From JADKIH01 sp964595205 (GTDB taxonomy: Bacteria > Bacteroidota > Bacteroidia > AKYH767-A > 2013-40CM-41-45): a stretch of 64,000 bases of DNA. Positions 43,537-51,390 of the stretch are shown in pieces. The position numbers and the translations under genes were made by a program. Location of the stretch: NCBI GenBank assembly GCA_964595205.1, contig CAZQOQ010000015.1, forward strand, positions 186,001-250,000, in the 5' to 3' direction. Below the pieces are notes generated by a model that searched no databases, was not told the origin of the DNA, and saw only the letters and a program-made list of their open reading frames with translations. The stretch's first letter is position 1, and every line of letters starts with the position of its first letter.

Positions 43537-44334
43537 TCAGAAAACGAACTTTTCATCAACGGGTTCCCACAATTCAACTTTATTCCCTTCCGGATCGAGC
43601 AGCCAGCCGAATTTTCCGTATTCGAATGTTTCTGTCGTTTCCATCACCTGTACCCCTGAAGATTTCAAATCAGATAACACCAGGGAAAGATTTTTAACTC
43701 TGAAGTTCAGCATAAAATTTTTGGTTGACGGTGCGAAATAGGATGAATCCTGGGCAAAAAATGACAGGACGGTGTGCCCTGTATGGTCCCTGTCAGTGAG
43801 GTCTTTCCATTGAAAAGTATGCGACGAATAACTGAAGAATAATCCGAAGTTTTTCGAATACCATTTCATCAGCGCCTGGGGATCGGGGCATTTAAGAAAA
43901 ACTCCGCCAAGTCCCGTTACCTGGTCAAGATTCATGGGTTTATTTCTGTCTTCAAAACCGTCATCGACTGGTTCCCACAGCTCGATTTTATTTCCTTCCG
44001 GGTCCATGACCCAGCCAAATCTGCCGTATTCATACGTCTCAATTTTATCGATTACAAAGACACCTTCATTCCTCAGCTGGATTCTGAGCGTATCGAGATC
44101 AGTGACGCGGAGATTGATCATCACGTCATTTGTTCCCGGGTAGAAATATGTCGTGTCTTCCCTGAAAAAACTAAAAACCGTATGTGATATATTTTCGGGC
44201 ATGTTCAATTCACGCCACTTAAAACTGAAGTACACCGTGTTTCCGAAATTGATTCCCAGGTTATCTTCATACCAGCGAGCGAGGTATTTGGGATTTTCTG
44301 CTTTGATAAAAACACCGCCAAGTCCTGTAACCAT
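43537..44334 (-). CDS. VOC family protein with two glyoxalase domains in tandem
   Basis: About 265 residues made of two vicinal-oxygen-chelate domains (about 1-125 and 135-265). The halves repeat the same landmarks: VTGLGGVF at each start, YGRFGWVMDPEGNKIELWEP in the first and YGKFGWLLDPEGNKVELWEP in the second. That points to an internal duplication. Conserved Glu in ELWEP could be a metal ligand, as in glyoxalase I-like or bleomycin-resistance proteins. The substrate is unknown. The longer frame starts with TTG; the ATG at 44334 places VTGLGG at the start as in the second repeat. Convergent with the Smr gene. Confidence 0.88.
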   Translation of the reverse strand: MVTGLGGVFIKAENPKYLARWYEDNLGINFGNTVYFSFKWRELNMPENISHTVFSFFREDTTYFYPGTNDVMINLRVTDLDTLRIQLRNEGVFVIDKIETYEYGRFGWVMDPEGNKIELWEPVDDGFEDRNKPMNLDQVTGLGGVFLKCPDPQALMKWYSKNFGLFFSYSSHTFQWKDLTDRDHTGHTVLSFFAQDSSYFAPSTKNFMLNFRVKNLSLVLSDLKSSGVQVMETTETFEYGKFGWLLDPEGNKVELWEPVDEKFVF

Positions 44335-44460
44335 AATTGTGAATCTTTTCAATGATCCGATAACATCGGTCAGTTCTGAATGGAAGAAATGGAATTATTT
44401 TTTGTTTAAATCTATACGATGATCAGCTTTCTACAATACAAAATCTTATTGGCGGAAGTA

Positions 44461-44487
44461 GTTTCAATGGTGGTGGTGAATTGAAAC
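44461..44487. repeat. 8-bp inverted repeat downstream of speA
   Basis: GTTTCAAT (44461-44468) and ATTGAAAC (44480-44487) flank an 11-nt GGT-rich loop, 15 nt past the speA stop. No T run follows on the minus strand, so intrinsic termination is doubtful. The rest of the 44335-44501 gap shows nothing recognisable. Confidence 0.4.
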
Positions 44488-44501
44488 GGCTTAGGTGTAA
44501 A

Positions 44502-45905
44502 TCAGTAACCTAATATTTTGAGCATGCTCTTCGCGCTTTGTTCTTTGGCAAATAACCGGGTTGTCAATTCTCCGTCCTCATCCCTGTCAATTATAACGAC
44601 CTTTGGTGCTGGAACCAGGCAATGCTGAATTCCGCCATAACCACCAATGCTTTCCTGATACGCTCCTGTATGAAAAAACCCGATGTACAACGGATCTTTC
44701 TGTAAATTATCCTCTTCAGGAAGATAAACCTGGTTTACGTGTGATTCAGTATTGTAGTAATCGTCGCTGTCGCAGGTCAGACCCCCGATATTTACTCTTG
44801 TATTGTTTTTATCCCAATGATTGATTGCAAGCAGGATAAACTTCTGTTTGATTCCCCAGGTATCCGGAAGTGTGGTAATGAATGAGCTGTCGATCATATA
44901 CCACAATTCATTGTCGTTTTGCTGTTTCGTTTCAACTACGGAATATAGTGTTGCACCGCTTTCTGCCACGGTAAAACTCCCGAATTCTGTGAAGATATTA
45001 GGCTCGTCGACGCCCTGGGCACGGCACGTTGTCTTGATCTGTTTGATGATCTGCTCGGCCATGTATTCGTAGTCATATTCGAAACCAAGGGTCTTTCGAA
45101 TCGGCCATCCGCCGCCGATATCAAGGGAGTCGAGTGTGGGGCAGACTTTCTTGAGCTCACAATATACTTCCACGCACTTATGCAATTCACTCCAGTAGTA
45201 TGCCGTATCCTTGATTCCTGTGTTGATGAAGAAGTGCAGCATTTTCAGCTGAAAGCGGCTGTTCTTCTTAAGGTTTTTGAGATAATAATCTTTGATCTTG
45301 TCGTACCTGATTCCAAGCCTGGAAGTGTAGAATTCGAAATTTGGCTCTTCTTCAGCAGCAATCCGGATTCCGACTTTGACCTTTGTTCTTCCTTTGATTT
45401 TCTTGTCATAATGCTGCAACTCATTAATACTGTCGAGCACAGGAATCACATTTTCAAAGCCGTCGTTTATCAGTCCGGCGATGTAATCGATATACTGTGG
45501 CCTCTTGTAGCCGTTGCAGATAATAAAGATCTTCTTGTCGATTTTTTTCTCAGCATAAAGAGCCCTGATCAGCGGTATGTCAAATGCAGATGAGGTCTCA
45601 AGATGGATATCGTGTTTTAAGGCCTCATGAAGAATATAACTGAAATGCGAACTTTTCGTACAATAACAATAGGTATAACTTCCTTTATAATCGGCTTTGG
45701 CGATGGCTACATTGAAAATCCGTTTTGCTTTCTTAATTTGCGATCCAATTTTAGGAAGGTAAGAGATTTTCAGCGGTGTACCATATTGCTTGATGATCTC
45801 CATCAGGTCGATTCCGTAAAAGTGAAGGTTATTATCGATGACTTCGAATCCTTCCTGTGGAAAGTAAAACGTCTGTTCAATCAGATCGCGATAGGTGTTC
45901 TTCAT
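44502..45905 (-). CDS. speA: Biosynthetic-type arginine decarboxylase (Bacteroidota form)
   Basis: A 467-residue PLP enzyme with the alanine-racemase-type barrel, of the short Bacteroidota arginine decarboxylase group. It converts arginine to agmatine for polyamine synthesis. The PLP lysine is probably Lys84 in YTYCYCTKSSHF. The substrate pocket has ETSSAFDIPLI, the phosphate-binding glycine loop is LDIGGGWPIRK, and a conserved Cys-Asp stretch occurs in GGLTCDSDDYY. It is shorter than E. coli SpeA (about 650 residues), as known for this group. It is divergent from arginase. A related diaminopimelate-decarboxylase-like activity cannot be fully excluded. Confidence 0.9.
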   Translation of the reverse strand: MKNTYRDLIEQTFYFPQEGFEVIDNNLHFYGIDLMEIIKQYGTPLKISYLPKIGSQIKKAKRIFNVAIAKADYKGSYTYCYCTKSSHFSYILHEALKHDIHLETSSAFDIPLIRALYAEKKIDKKIFIICNGYKRPQYIDYIAGLINDGFENVIPVLDSINELQHYDKKIKGRTKVKVGIRIAAEEEPNFEFYTSRLGIRYDKIKDYYLKNLKKNSRFQLKMLHFFINTGIKDTAYYWSELHKCVEVYCELKKVCPTLDSLDIGGGWPIRKTLGFEYDYEYMAEQIIKQIKTTCRAQGVDEPNIFTEFGSFTVAESGATLYSVVETKQQNDNELWYMIDSSFITTLPDTWGIKQKFILLAINHWDKNNTRVNIGGLTCDSDDYYNTESHVNQVYLPEEDNLQKDPLYIGFFHTGAYQESIGGYGGIQHCLVPAPKVVIIDRDEDGELTTRLFAKEQSAKSMLKILGY

Positions 45906-45976
45906 TTGAATTGAGGCAATTGGATGAATGAAATTCCGGCGATGCAGATGACCCGGATTGAAAGATTGGCGCTAAT

Positions 45977-45989
45977 GTAAGTAACTTAC
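45977..45989. promoter_or_regulatory. 13-bp palindrome in the speA-arginase divergent region
   Basis: GTAAGT-A-ACTTAC is a perfect inverted repeat midway between the two divergent arginine-consuming genes. Size and place would fit a regulator site, but there is no known regulator to match and a single short palindrome can arise by chance. Confidence 0.3.
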
Positions 45990-46042
45990 TTTTACTGACT
46001 GCGTTGTAGAAAAAAATTTTGTATTGAATTAAACTTAATTGT

Positions 46043-46990
46043 ATGATGAAAAAGATAAGATTCATCGAGGTAAAATCCGAAATTGGCGCGGGTACAAGAG
46101 GAGCGAGTATGGGTCCGGATGCACTCAAGATCGCAGCCCTCGATTATGGAAGCAATCTTTTCCGGAAAATCGAATCTGTGGAAGTACCGAACGAAAATCA
46201 ACTGCTCTTCGAATCTACCGGCAGCCTTTATGCAAAACGTATCAAAGGACTTCTTGCAGTCATTGAAAGAACGGCTAACGCCGTAAGAACATCTTTGAAG
46301 AACAATGAGTTTCCTATCATCCTGGCTGGCGATCACAGCACTTCGGCCGGTACGATTTCCGGCATACGGATGGCCTTTCCCAAGCAACGACTCGGTGTGA
46401 TCTGGATTGATGCTCATGCCGATCTTCATTCACCATGGACAAGCCCATCAGGAAATATGCACGGCATGCCGCTTGCTGCTGTTCTCGCTGAAGACAACTC
46501 CCAGAACAAGATGAACAAACCTGATAAGGAAACGCTGGATTACTGGAACAGAATCAAAAAACTCGGCAACATCTCTCCCAAAATCGAATACAGTGACATC
46601 GTATACATCGCACTCCGGGATGTGGAACCCGAAGAATCTTATCTTCTGAAAAAGCATAAGGTAAAAATCTTCAGTACCAGCGAGGTCAAAAGAAATGGCG
46701 TCGAAAAGATCGCCCGTGATGCCCTCGCTCACCTTAACCGGTGCCATAACATCTACATTTCTTTCGACGTCGACTCCATGGATTCTTCCATCAGCAAAGG
46801 AACGGGTACACCGGTCAGGAATGGCATCACCGAAAAAGAAGCAGGGAGTCTTCTTGTACGACTGATTCAGAACGAACGCGTGGTCTGCTTCGAAATCGCC
46901 GAAATAAATCCTACTCTCGATAAAGAAAACCTCATGGCCGAAAACACCTTCGAAATTCTTCAACGGGTGGTCAGCCAGCTTACTACGTGA
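46043..46990 (+). CDS. rocF: Arginase
   Basis: A 315-residue ureohydrolase cleaving arginine to ornithine and urea. Both manganese motifs are complete: His98 in LAGDHSTSAG, Asp123-His125-Asp127 in WIDAHADLHS, and Asp242/Asp244 in FDVDSMDSS. SPWTSPSGNMHGMP is the arginase substrate loop, distinguishing it from agmatinase or formimidoylglutamase, and the central region has an insertion typical of Bacteroidota arginases. It starts 137 nt from the divergent speA and is followed after 1 nt by argS. A second ATG at 46046 would also serve as start. Confidence 0.88.
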   Translation: MMKKIRFIEVKSEIGAGTRGASMGPDALKIAALDYGSNLFRKIESVEVPNENQLLFESTGSLYAKRIKGLLAVIERTANAVRTSLKNNEFPIILAGDHSTSAGTISGIRMAFPKQRLGVIWIDAHADLHSPWTSPSGNMHGMPLAAVLAEDNSQNKMNKPDKETLDYWNRIKKLGNISPKIEYSDIVYIALRDVEPEESYLLKKHKVKIFSTSEVKRNGVEKIARDALAHLNRCHNIYISFDVDSMDSSISKGTGTPVRNGITEKEAGSLLVRLIQNERVVCFEIAEINPTLDKENLMAENTFEILQRVVSQLTT

Positions 46991-46991
46991 T

Positions 46992-48809
46992 ATGAATGAA
47001 TTTCAATTTCTGCATTTTGAAAATTCACTGAAACAAACAATTGTCAGTGCCATCAAAAGCCTGTATAATTCAGATGTATCGGCAAACGATATTTCTTTCC
47101 AGGAAACAAAAAAGGAATTCGATGGTGATATTACACTTGTCGTATTTCCATGGATCAAAATCTCGAAAAAATCGCCGGAAGCCACTGCTTCTGAGATCGG
47201 CGAATTCATTAAATCTTCCGGCTTCCCGATCGAAAGTTATAACGTCGTTAAAGGGTTTTTAAATGTATCCATCGATAGTGCATTTTGGAAGAGTTTTCTT
47301 CAGAAAATTTACGGTGATAATCAACTCCTCTTTTCTCCGTCTGTAATTCACCCGGAAAAAACCGGATATCTGATGGTTGAATACTCTTCTCCCAATACAA
47401 ATAAACCCCTGCATCTCGGCCATATCAGAAATAACCTTTTGGGATATTCAGTGGCACAAATTCTCAAAGCCAATGGAAACAAGGTACTGATGGTTAACCT
47501 CGTCAATGACCGTGGCATTCACATCTGTAAATCCATGCTCGCCTGGGAAAAGTTTGGCAACAACGAGACTCCCTCATCTTCCGGAATGAAAGGCGATCAC
47601 CTCGTTGGTAAATATTATGTCCTCTACGATAAAAAATTTAAAGAGCAGGTGGAACAACTCATTAAGCAGGGGATGAGCCGGGAAGCGGCAGAAAAGAGCG
47701 CCCCCCTGCAAAAGGAAATTGAGGAAATGTTGAGAAAGTGGGAGGCTGGCGACCCACATACGATCGAACTTTGGAAAAAACTCAACGGCTGGGTTTATGA
47801 TGGCTTCGATGTTACTTACAAAAAACTTGGAGTTTCTTTCGACAAGACCTACTATGAATCGGACACTTATTTACTTGGAAAAAAGATTGTCGCCCACGGA
47901 CTTTCCGAAAATGTTTTCTTTAAGTCTGATGATGGTTCCGTACGCATCGACCTCACCGATGCAGGACTTGAACAAAAGGTATTGCTCAGGAATGATGGAA
48001 CGAGCGTTTACATTACCCAGGATCTGGGAACCGCCCAGCTCAGATTTGATGATTATCCCGGATTGGAAAAGCTGATATATGTTGTCGGCAATGAACAGGA
48101 GCATCATTTTAAAGTCCTACGGGAAATTTTCCGAAAGCTGAAAAGACCGTGGGCTGACGGATTGTACCACCTTTCCTATGGCATGGTTGATTTGCCATCA
48201 GGCAAAATGAAATCGCGCGAGGGTACCGTTGTGGATGGCGACGATCTCATTTCGGAAATCGACGAACAGGCAGAGATGACCACAAAGGCACAGGGTAAAC
48301 TCGACAACTATGATTCTCCGGAAGCGAAAGAACTCTACCATTCTCTCGGAATGGGTGCACTGAAATATTTCATTCTGAAAGTCGACCCAAAGAAACGCAT
48401 GCTCTTCAACCCGGCAGAGAGCATCGACCTGAACGGAAATACAGGTCCGTTTATTCAGTATACGCATGCGAGAATATGTTCGGTATTGCGTAAGGGCAGC
48501 AGCATGAAAAAGGATGTCGCCGGTTTTTCAGCTCATAATTTATCGTCCGAAGAAAAATCTCTGATCAGGTTGATATACAAATACCCGGAAACGATTCGCG
48601 AAGCCGGAGAAAATTACAGTCCGGCATTGGTTGCCAACTACGCCTACGAGGTTGCTAAAGCCTACAATCATTTTTATCATGACCACGTGATCGTTGATGA
48701 AAATGAGCCGTCAACCACTTCCTTCAGGCTCGCCTTGAGTGAATGTACCTCTGCCGTCATCAGGGAGGCGCTGCGATTGCTTGGCATCGTGGCTCCTGAA
48801 AGAATGTAA
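46992..48809 (+). CDS. argS: Arginine-tRNA ligase
   Basis: A 605-residue class I synthetase. The N-terminal ArgRS-specific domain (about 1-105) is followed by the HIGH motif as HLGH (His141-His144, in PLHLGHIRNN), the KMSKS equivalent as KMKSREGT (Lys405-Thr412), and the C-terminal DALR anticodon-binding domain with PFIQYTHARI and the YNHFYHDHVI helix. The altered KMSKS is usual for this group. It begins 1 nt after the arginase stop and overlaps nothing; the YiiX-like gene starts immediately after its stop. Cotranscription with arginase is likely. Confidence 0.97.
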   Translation: MNEFQFLHFENSLKQTIVSAIKSLYNSDVSANDISFQETKKEFDGDITLVVFPWIKISKKSPEATASEIGEFIKSSGFPIESYNVVKGFLNVSIDSAFWKSFLQKIYGDNQLLFSPSVIHPEKTGYLMVEYSSPNTNKPLHLGHIRNNLLGYSVAQILKANGNKVLMVNLVNDRGIHICKSMLAWEKFGNNETPSSSGMKGDHLVGKYYVLYDKKFKEQVEQLIKQGMSREAAEKSAPLQKEIEEMLRKWEAGDPHTIELWKKLNGWVYDGFDVTYKKLGVSFDKTYYESDTYLLGKKIVAHGLSENVFFKSDDGSVRIDLTDAGLEQKVLLRNDGTSVYITQDLGTAQLRFDDYPGLEKLIYVVGNEQEHHFKVLREIFRKLKRPWADGLYHLSYGMVDLPSGKMKSREGTVVDGDDLISEIDEQAEMTTKAQGKLDNYDSPEAKELYHSLGMGALKYFILKVDPKKRMLFNPAESIDLNGNTGPFIQYTHARICSVLRKGSSMKKDVAGFSAHNLSSEEKSLIRLIYKYPETIREAGENYSPALVANYAYEVAKAYNHFYHDHVIVDENEPSTTSFRLALSECTSAVIREALRLLGIVAPERM

Positions 48810-49439
48810 ATGAAAAAGTATTCCGATTTTTTGATGATGCTTGTATTGCTCGTGGCAATATTCATGTTTTCATTTACATCGATCAGGCAAAAAAATCCTT
48901 TGATAGTTAAAACAGCAAGGTATGCCGGATCCTCAATTCCTGATTCATTATTTCAGTCGGGTGACCTGATATTCCGTGATGGCCGCGGATTTATCAGCAT
49001 GGCATTCCGGAAACTTTCTCTTAAGGATCCGCGATATTCCCATGCAGGCATTATTCACAGGGAGGCCGGCGAAATCTATGTTTATCATGTTTTGGGAGGA
49101 GAAGGTGGATCTTGCAATACCATGAGAAAGGAACCCTTGGTAAGTTTCTGCAGCCCGTTTCAGTCAAATGGTTTTGGAGTCTACAGAACCGATCAGGATG
49201 CTGACCGTATTGATTCGCTGGCTTCCGTTTTCTTTAACAGGAAAATTGAATTTGACGAAGCGTTCGATTTAGTGTCGGATGAAAAGATGTACTGCACGGA
49301 GTTAGTTTATAAAATTCTTACCCGGGTTTCCGGAATCGATAATTTTTTACCTTTAACAACTTTATCCGGGGTAAGATATGAGTCGTGCGACAACATATAT
49401 CTTTCACCTCATGTGGTGAAAATTTATTCTCAAAATTAA
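48810..49439 (+). CDS. YiiX-like permuted NlpC/P60 cysteine hydrolase
   Basis: A 209-residue exported or membrane-anchored protein (hydrophobic segment about 8-22) with a YiiX/YebB-like papain-fold domain. The order is permuted: catalytic His78 in RYSHAGII comes before the nucleophile Cys162 in KMYCTELVYKIL. The opening LFQSGDLIFRDGRG is typical of the family, whose members cleave peptide or amide bonds in cell wall or lipid substrates. It begins directly after the argS stop with no gap, so it is translationally close, yet its role is unrelated to arginine. Confidence 0.88.
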   Translation: MKKYSDFLMMLVLLVAIFMFSFTSIRQKNPLIVKTARYAGSSIPDSLFQSGDLIFRDGRGFISMAFRKLSLKDPRYSHAGIIHREAGEIYVYHVLGGEGGSCNTMRKEPLVSFCSPFQSNGFGVYRTDQDADRIDSLASVFFNRKIEFDEAFDLVSDEKMYCTELVYKILTRVSGIDNFLPLTTLSGVRYESCDNIYLSPHVVKIYSQN

Positions 49440-49443
49440 TTAT

Positions 49444-49869
49444 ATGAAGAATGGAATTTCCATAATGTTTCTTTCAGTGATCATCGGTTTCATTGCCTGT
49501 GGAGGCAGCGACACACCACGATCTGTTGCGGAAAAATTTCTTAAATCTATGAGCACGGAGGATTTCGAGACTGCAAAGAAATATGGCACCGAGGAAACGG
49601 AGAAACTCCTCGATATGATGGCGGGCTTTAAGAAAATGAGCGCCGACTCGACGAAGAGGGAGTTGAAATTTGAAATCACCCGGGAGAAAGTTGAAGGAGA
49701 AAATGCCACCATCTATTATAAAGAAGAAGGTAAAGAAGGAGAACTCCAGCTTCCCATGAAGAAAATGGACGGAAAATGGAAGGTGCTGTTGACCAAAGAA
49801 TCCATCAACAGTTCGGAAGGAGTTACTTCCATGGATGCAGGCGCTACCAGCACAGACACCATTAACTAG
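49444..49869 (+). CDS. DUF4878-like lipoprotein
   Basis: A 141-residue lipoprotein with a signal ending in the lipobox around Cys19 (GFIA-C). The rest has the NTF2-like DUF4878 pattern: a helix SVAEKFLKSMSTEDFETAKKYGT followed by strands around ATIYYKEEGKEGELQLPMKKMDGKWKVLL. Such domains form small cone-shaped folds of unknown role in envelope lipoproteins. It lies 4 nt after the YiiX-like gene and is convergent with the FAH gene (11 nt apart). Confidence 0.85.
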   Translation: MKNGISIMFLSVIIGFIACGGSDTPRSVAEKFLKSMSTEDFETAKKYGTEETEKLLDMMAGFKKMSADSTKRELKFEITREKVEGENATIYYKEEGKEGELQLPMKKMDGKWKVLLTKESINSSEGVTSMDAGATSTDTIN

Positions 49870-49880
49870 AAGACTGAAAA

Positions 49881-50492
49881 TTATTTTACCTGTACTTTTA
49901 AAAGCATCTGATCTTCCAGGTAACACTCCAGCAAATCTCCGGGTTTAACCTGTGCCACTCCTTCCGGAGTCCCTGTAAAAATAAAGTCGCCTTTTCGTAA
50001 AGTTATATAAGCAGAGACGTAACTGATAATTTTATCAAACGTGTTTATCATTAAGGAACTGTCACCTTTTTGCTGTGTCTTACCGTTAACATCAAGATGA
50101 AAAAGAATTCTTTTAGGGTCGTTCAGCTCATTCAATGAAACCAGTTTGCCAACCGGAGCGGAATGATCAAATGCTTTCGCCGGCTCCCAGGGAAGACCTT
50201 TTTCCTTCTGCCTCTGTTGAATGTCTCGTGCCGTAAAATCAATGCCAACCGTAATGGCATCGTAGTAACGAAAAGCGAATTCTTCAGAAATGTTTTTCCC
50301 TTCCTTGCATATTCTCAATACCAGTTCAATCTCATGATGAATGTCGCTCGAAAAACCGGGAATATAAAACGCCTGTCCTTTAGGTAACAAAGCGGTATCC
50401 GGCTTCAGAAAAAAGATTGGCTCACCAGGAATTTCATTATTGAGTTCCTCGATGTGTTTCACATAATTGCGGCCGATGCAGATGAATTTCAT
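49881..50492 (-). CDS. Fumarylacetoacetate hydrolase family protein
   Basis: A 203-residue FAH-fold enzyme. The metal-site pattern H-x-E-x-E (HHEIELVLRI, about 70-79) and GIDFTARDIQ (about 110-119) are complete, and FTGTPEGVAQVKPGD closes the pocket. Relatives include acylpyruvases and the oxaloacetate decarboxylase FAHD1. The short one-domain size favours an acylpyruvase or oxaloacetate decarboxylase activity over tyrosine breakdown. The 131 nt upstream, between it and the exonuclease gene, hold nothing that I recognise. Confidence 0.92.
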   Translation of the reverse strand: MKFICIGRNYVKHIEELNNEIPGEPIFFLKPDTALLPKGQAFYIPGFSSDIHHEIELVLRICKEGKNISEEFAFRYYDAITVGIDFTARDIQQRQKEKGLPWEPAKAFDHSAPVGKLVSLNELNDPKRILFHLDVNGKTQQKGDSSLMINTFDKIISYVSAYITLRKGDFIFTGTPEGVAQVKPGDLLECYLEDQMLLKVQVK

Positions 50493-50623
50493 TTATGGGG
50501 GGTGGTTACTGTCTATTGTTTGTTATTGGTTTTTTTGTTGATAGAAATAGCTCCCTTCTCCCGCAAATAAATAACAAGAAATGAACGAAATCAACATCGG
50601 GGGAAGAGTTGGGAATGAGAGGA

Positions 50624-51388
50624 TCACTTCTTCCCCCTCAGCCTCAACTGCGTTATCACCGTCTTCGTATTCGTAGCAAAGTCACCTTTCATCATCCAGT
50701 CATAATAAGATGTGTCAGTCATAAAAACTTCAGCTACCAGACGGCCTTTGTGTTTACCGAAGTTGAAAATCTCTTCACCTTTTTCATTGAAGATGATCCT
50801 GCCGGCGAGGTCGACATTTTTACTTATGCCGCTGAACTCCGACAGAAAATCCACATCTCCTTTGAGTGAATCGTATTTTTCCAGCTGGGCGATCAGGACT
50901 TCAAACGTGGCATTAGTATCGGCAGCGGCCGAATGTGCATTTTCAAGGTTCTTGTTGCAGTAAAACATGTAAGCGGCTGCAAGCGTACGCTGCTCCATCT
51001 TATGAAAAATATTCTGGACGTCGATAAGTTTTCTGTTGCTCAAATCAAAGTGTATGTCGCAACGTGTGAATTCTTCGATCAGCATCGGAATATCGAATTT
51101 GTTCGAATTATACCCGGCAAGATCACAGCCACCCATGAATGCGTTCAACTCTTTAGACAGCTCAGCGAATGTAGGACAATCTTCCACGTCCTTGTCGTAG
51201 ATGCCATGAATCTTAGACACTTCAGCCGGAATGGGTATGGTGGGATTTACCCGGTAAACTTTCGAGTCCCTGTTTCCGTTTGGCTGCAACTTCAGCAAAG
51301 CGATTTCGACAATGCGGTCGCTGCCTACATTCAATCCCGTTGCTTCGATGTCGAGAAAGATCAGCGGGCGTTTCAGAATTAATTTCAT
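50624..51388 (-). CDS. DnaQ-like 3'-5' exonuclease
   Basis: A 254-residue DEDD exonuclease. Exo I is FLDIEATGL (Asp13 and Glu15), Exo II lies in CDLAGYNSNKFDIPML (Asn and Asp), and Exo III is AHSAAADTNATFEVL (His and Asp). The N-terminal 180 residues form the nuclease; the C-terminal 75, with FNFGKHKGRLVAEV, are a small extension seen in other Bacteroidota homologues. It resembles the DNA polymerase III epsilon subunit or an RNA-processing exonuclease. It begins 2 nt after the PD40 protein's stop, so the two are cotranscribed. Confidence 0.92.
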   Translation of the reverse strand: MKLILKRPLIFLDIEATGLNVGSDRIVEIALLKLQPNGNRDSKVYRVNPTIPIPAEVSKIHGIYDKDVEDCPTFAELSKELNAFMGGCDLAGYNSNKFDIPMLIEEFTRCDIHFDLSNRKLIDVQNIFHKMEQRTLAAAYMFYCNKNLENAHSAAADTNATFEVLIAQLEKYDSLKGDVDFLSEFSGISKNVDLAGRIIFNEKGEEIFNFGKHKGRLVAEVFMTDTSYYDWMMKGDFATNTKTVITQLRLRGKK

Positions 51389-51390
51389 AA

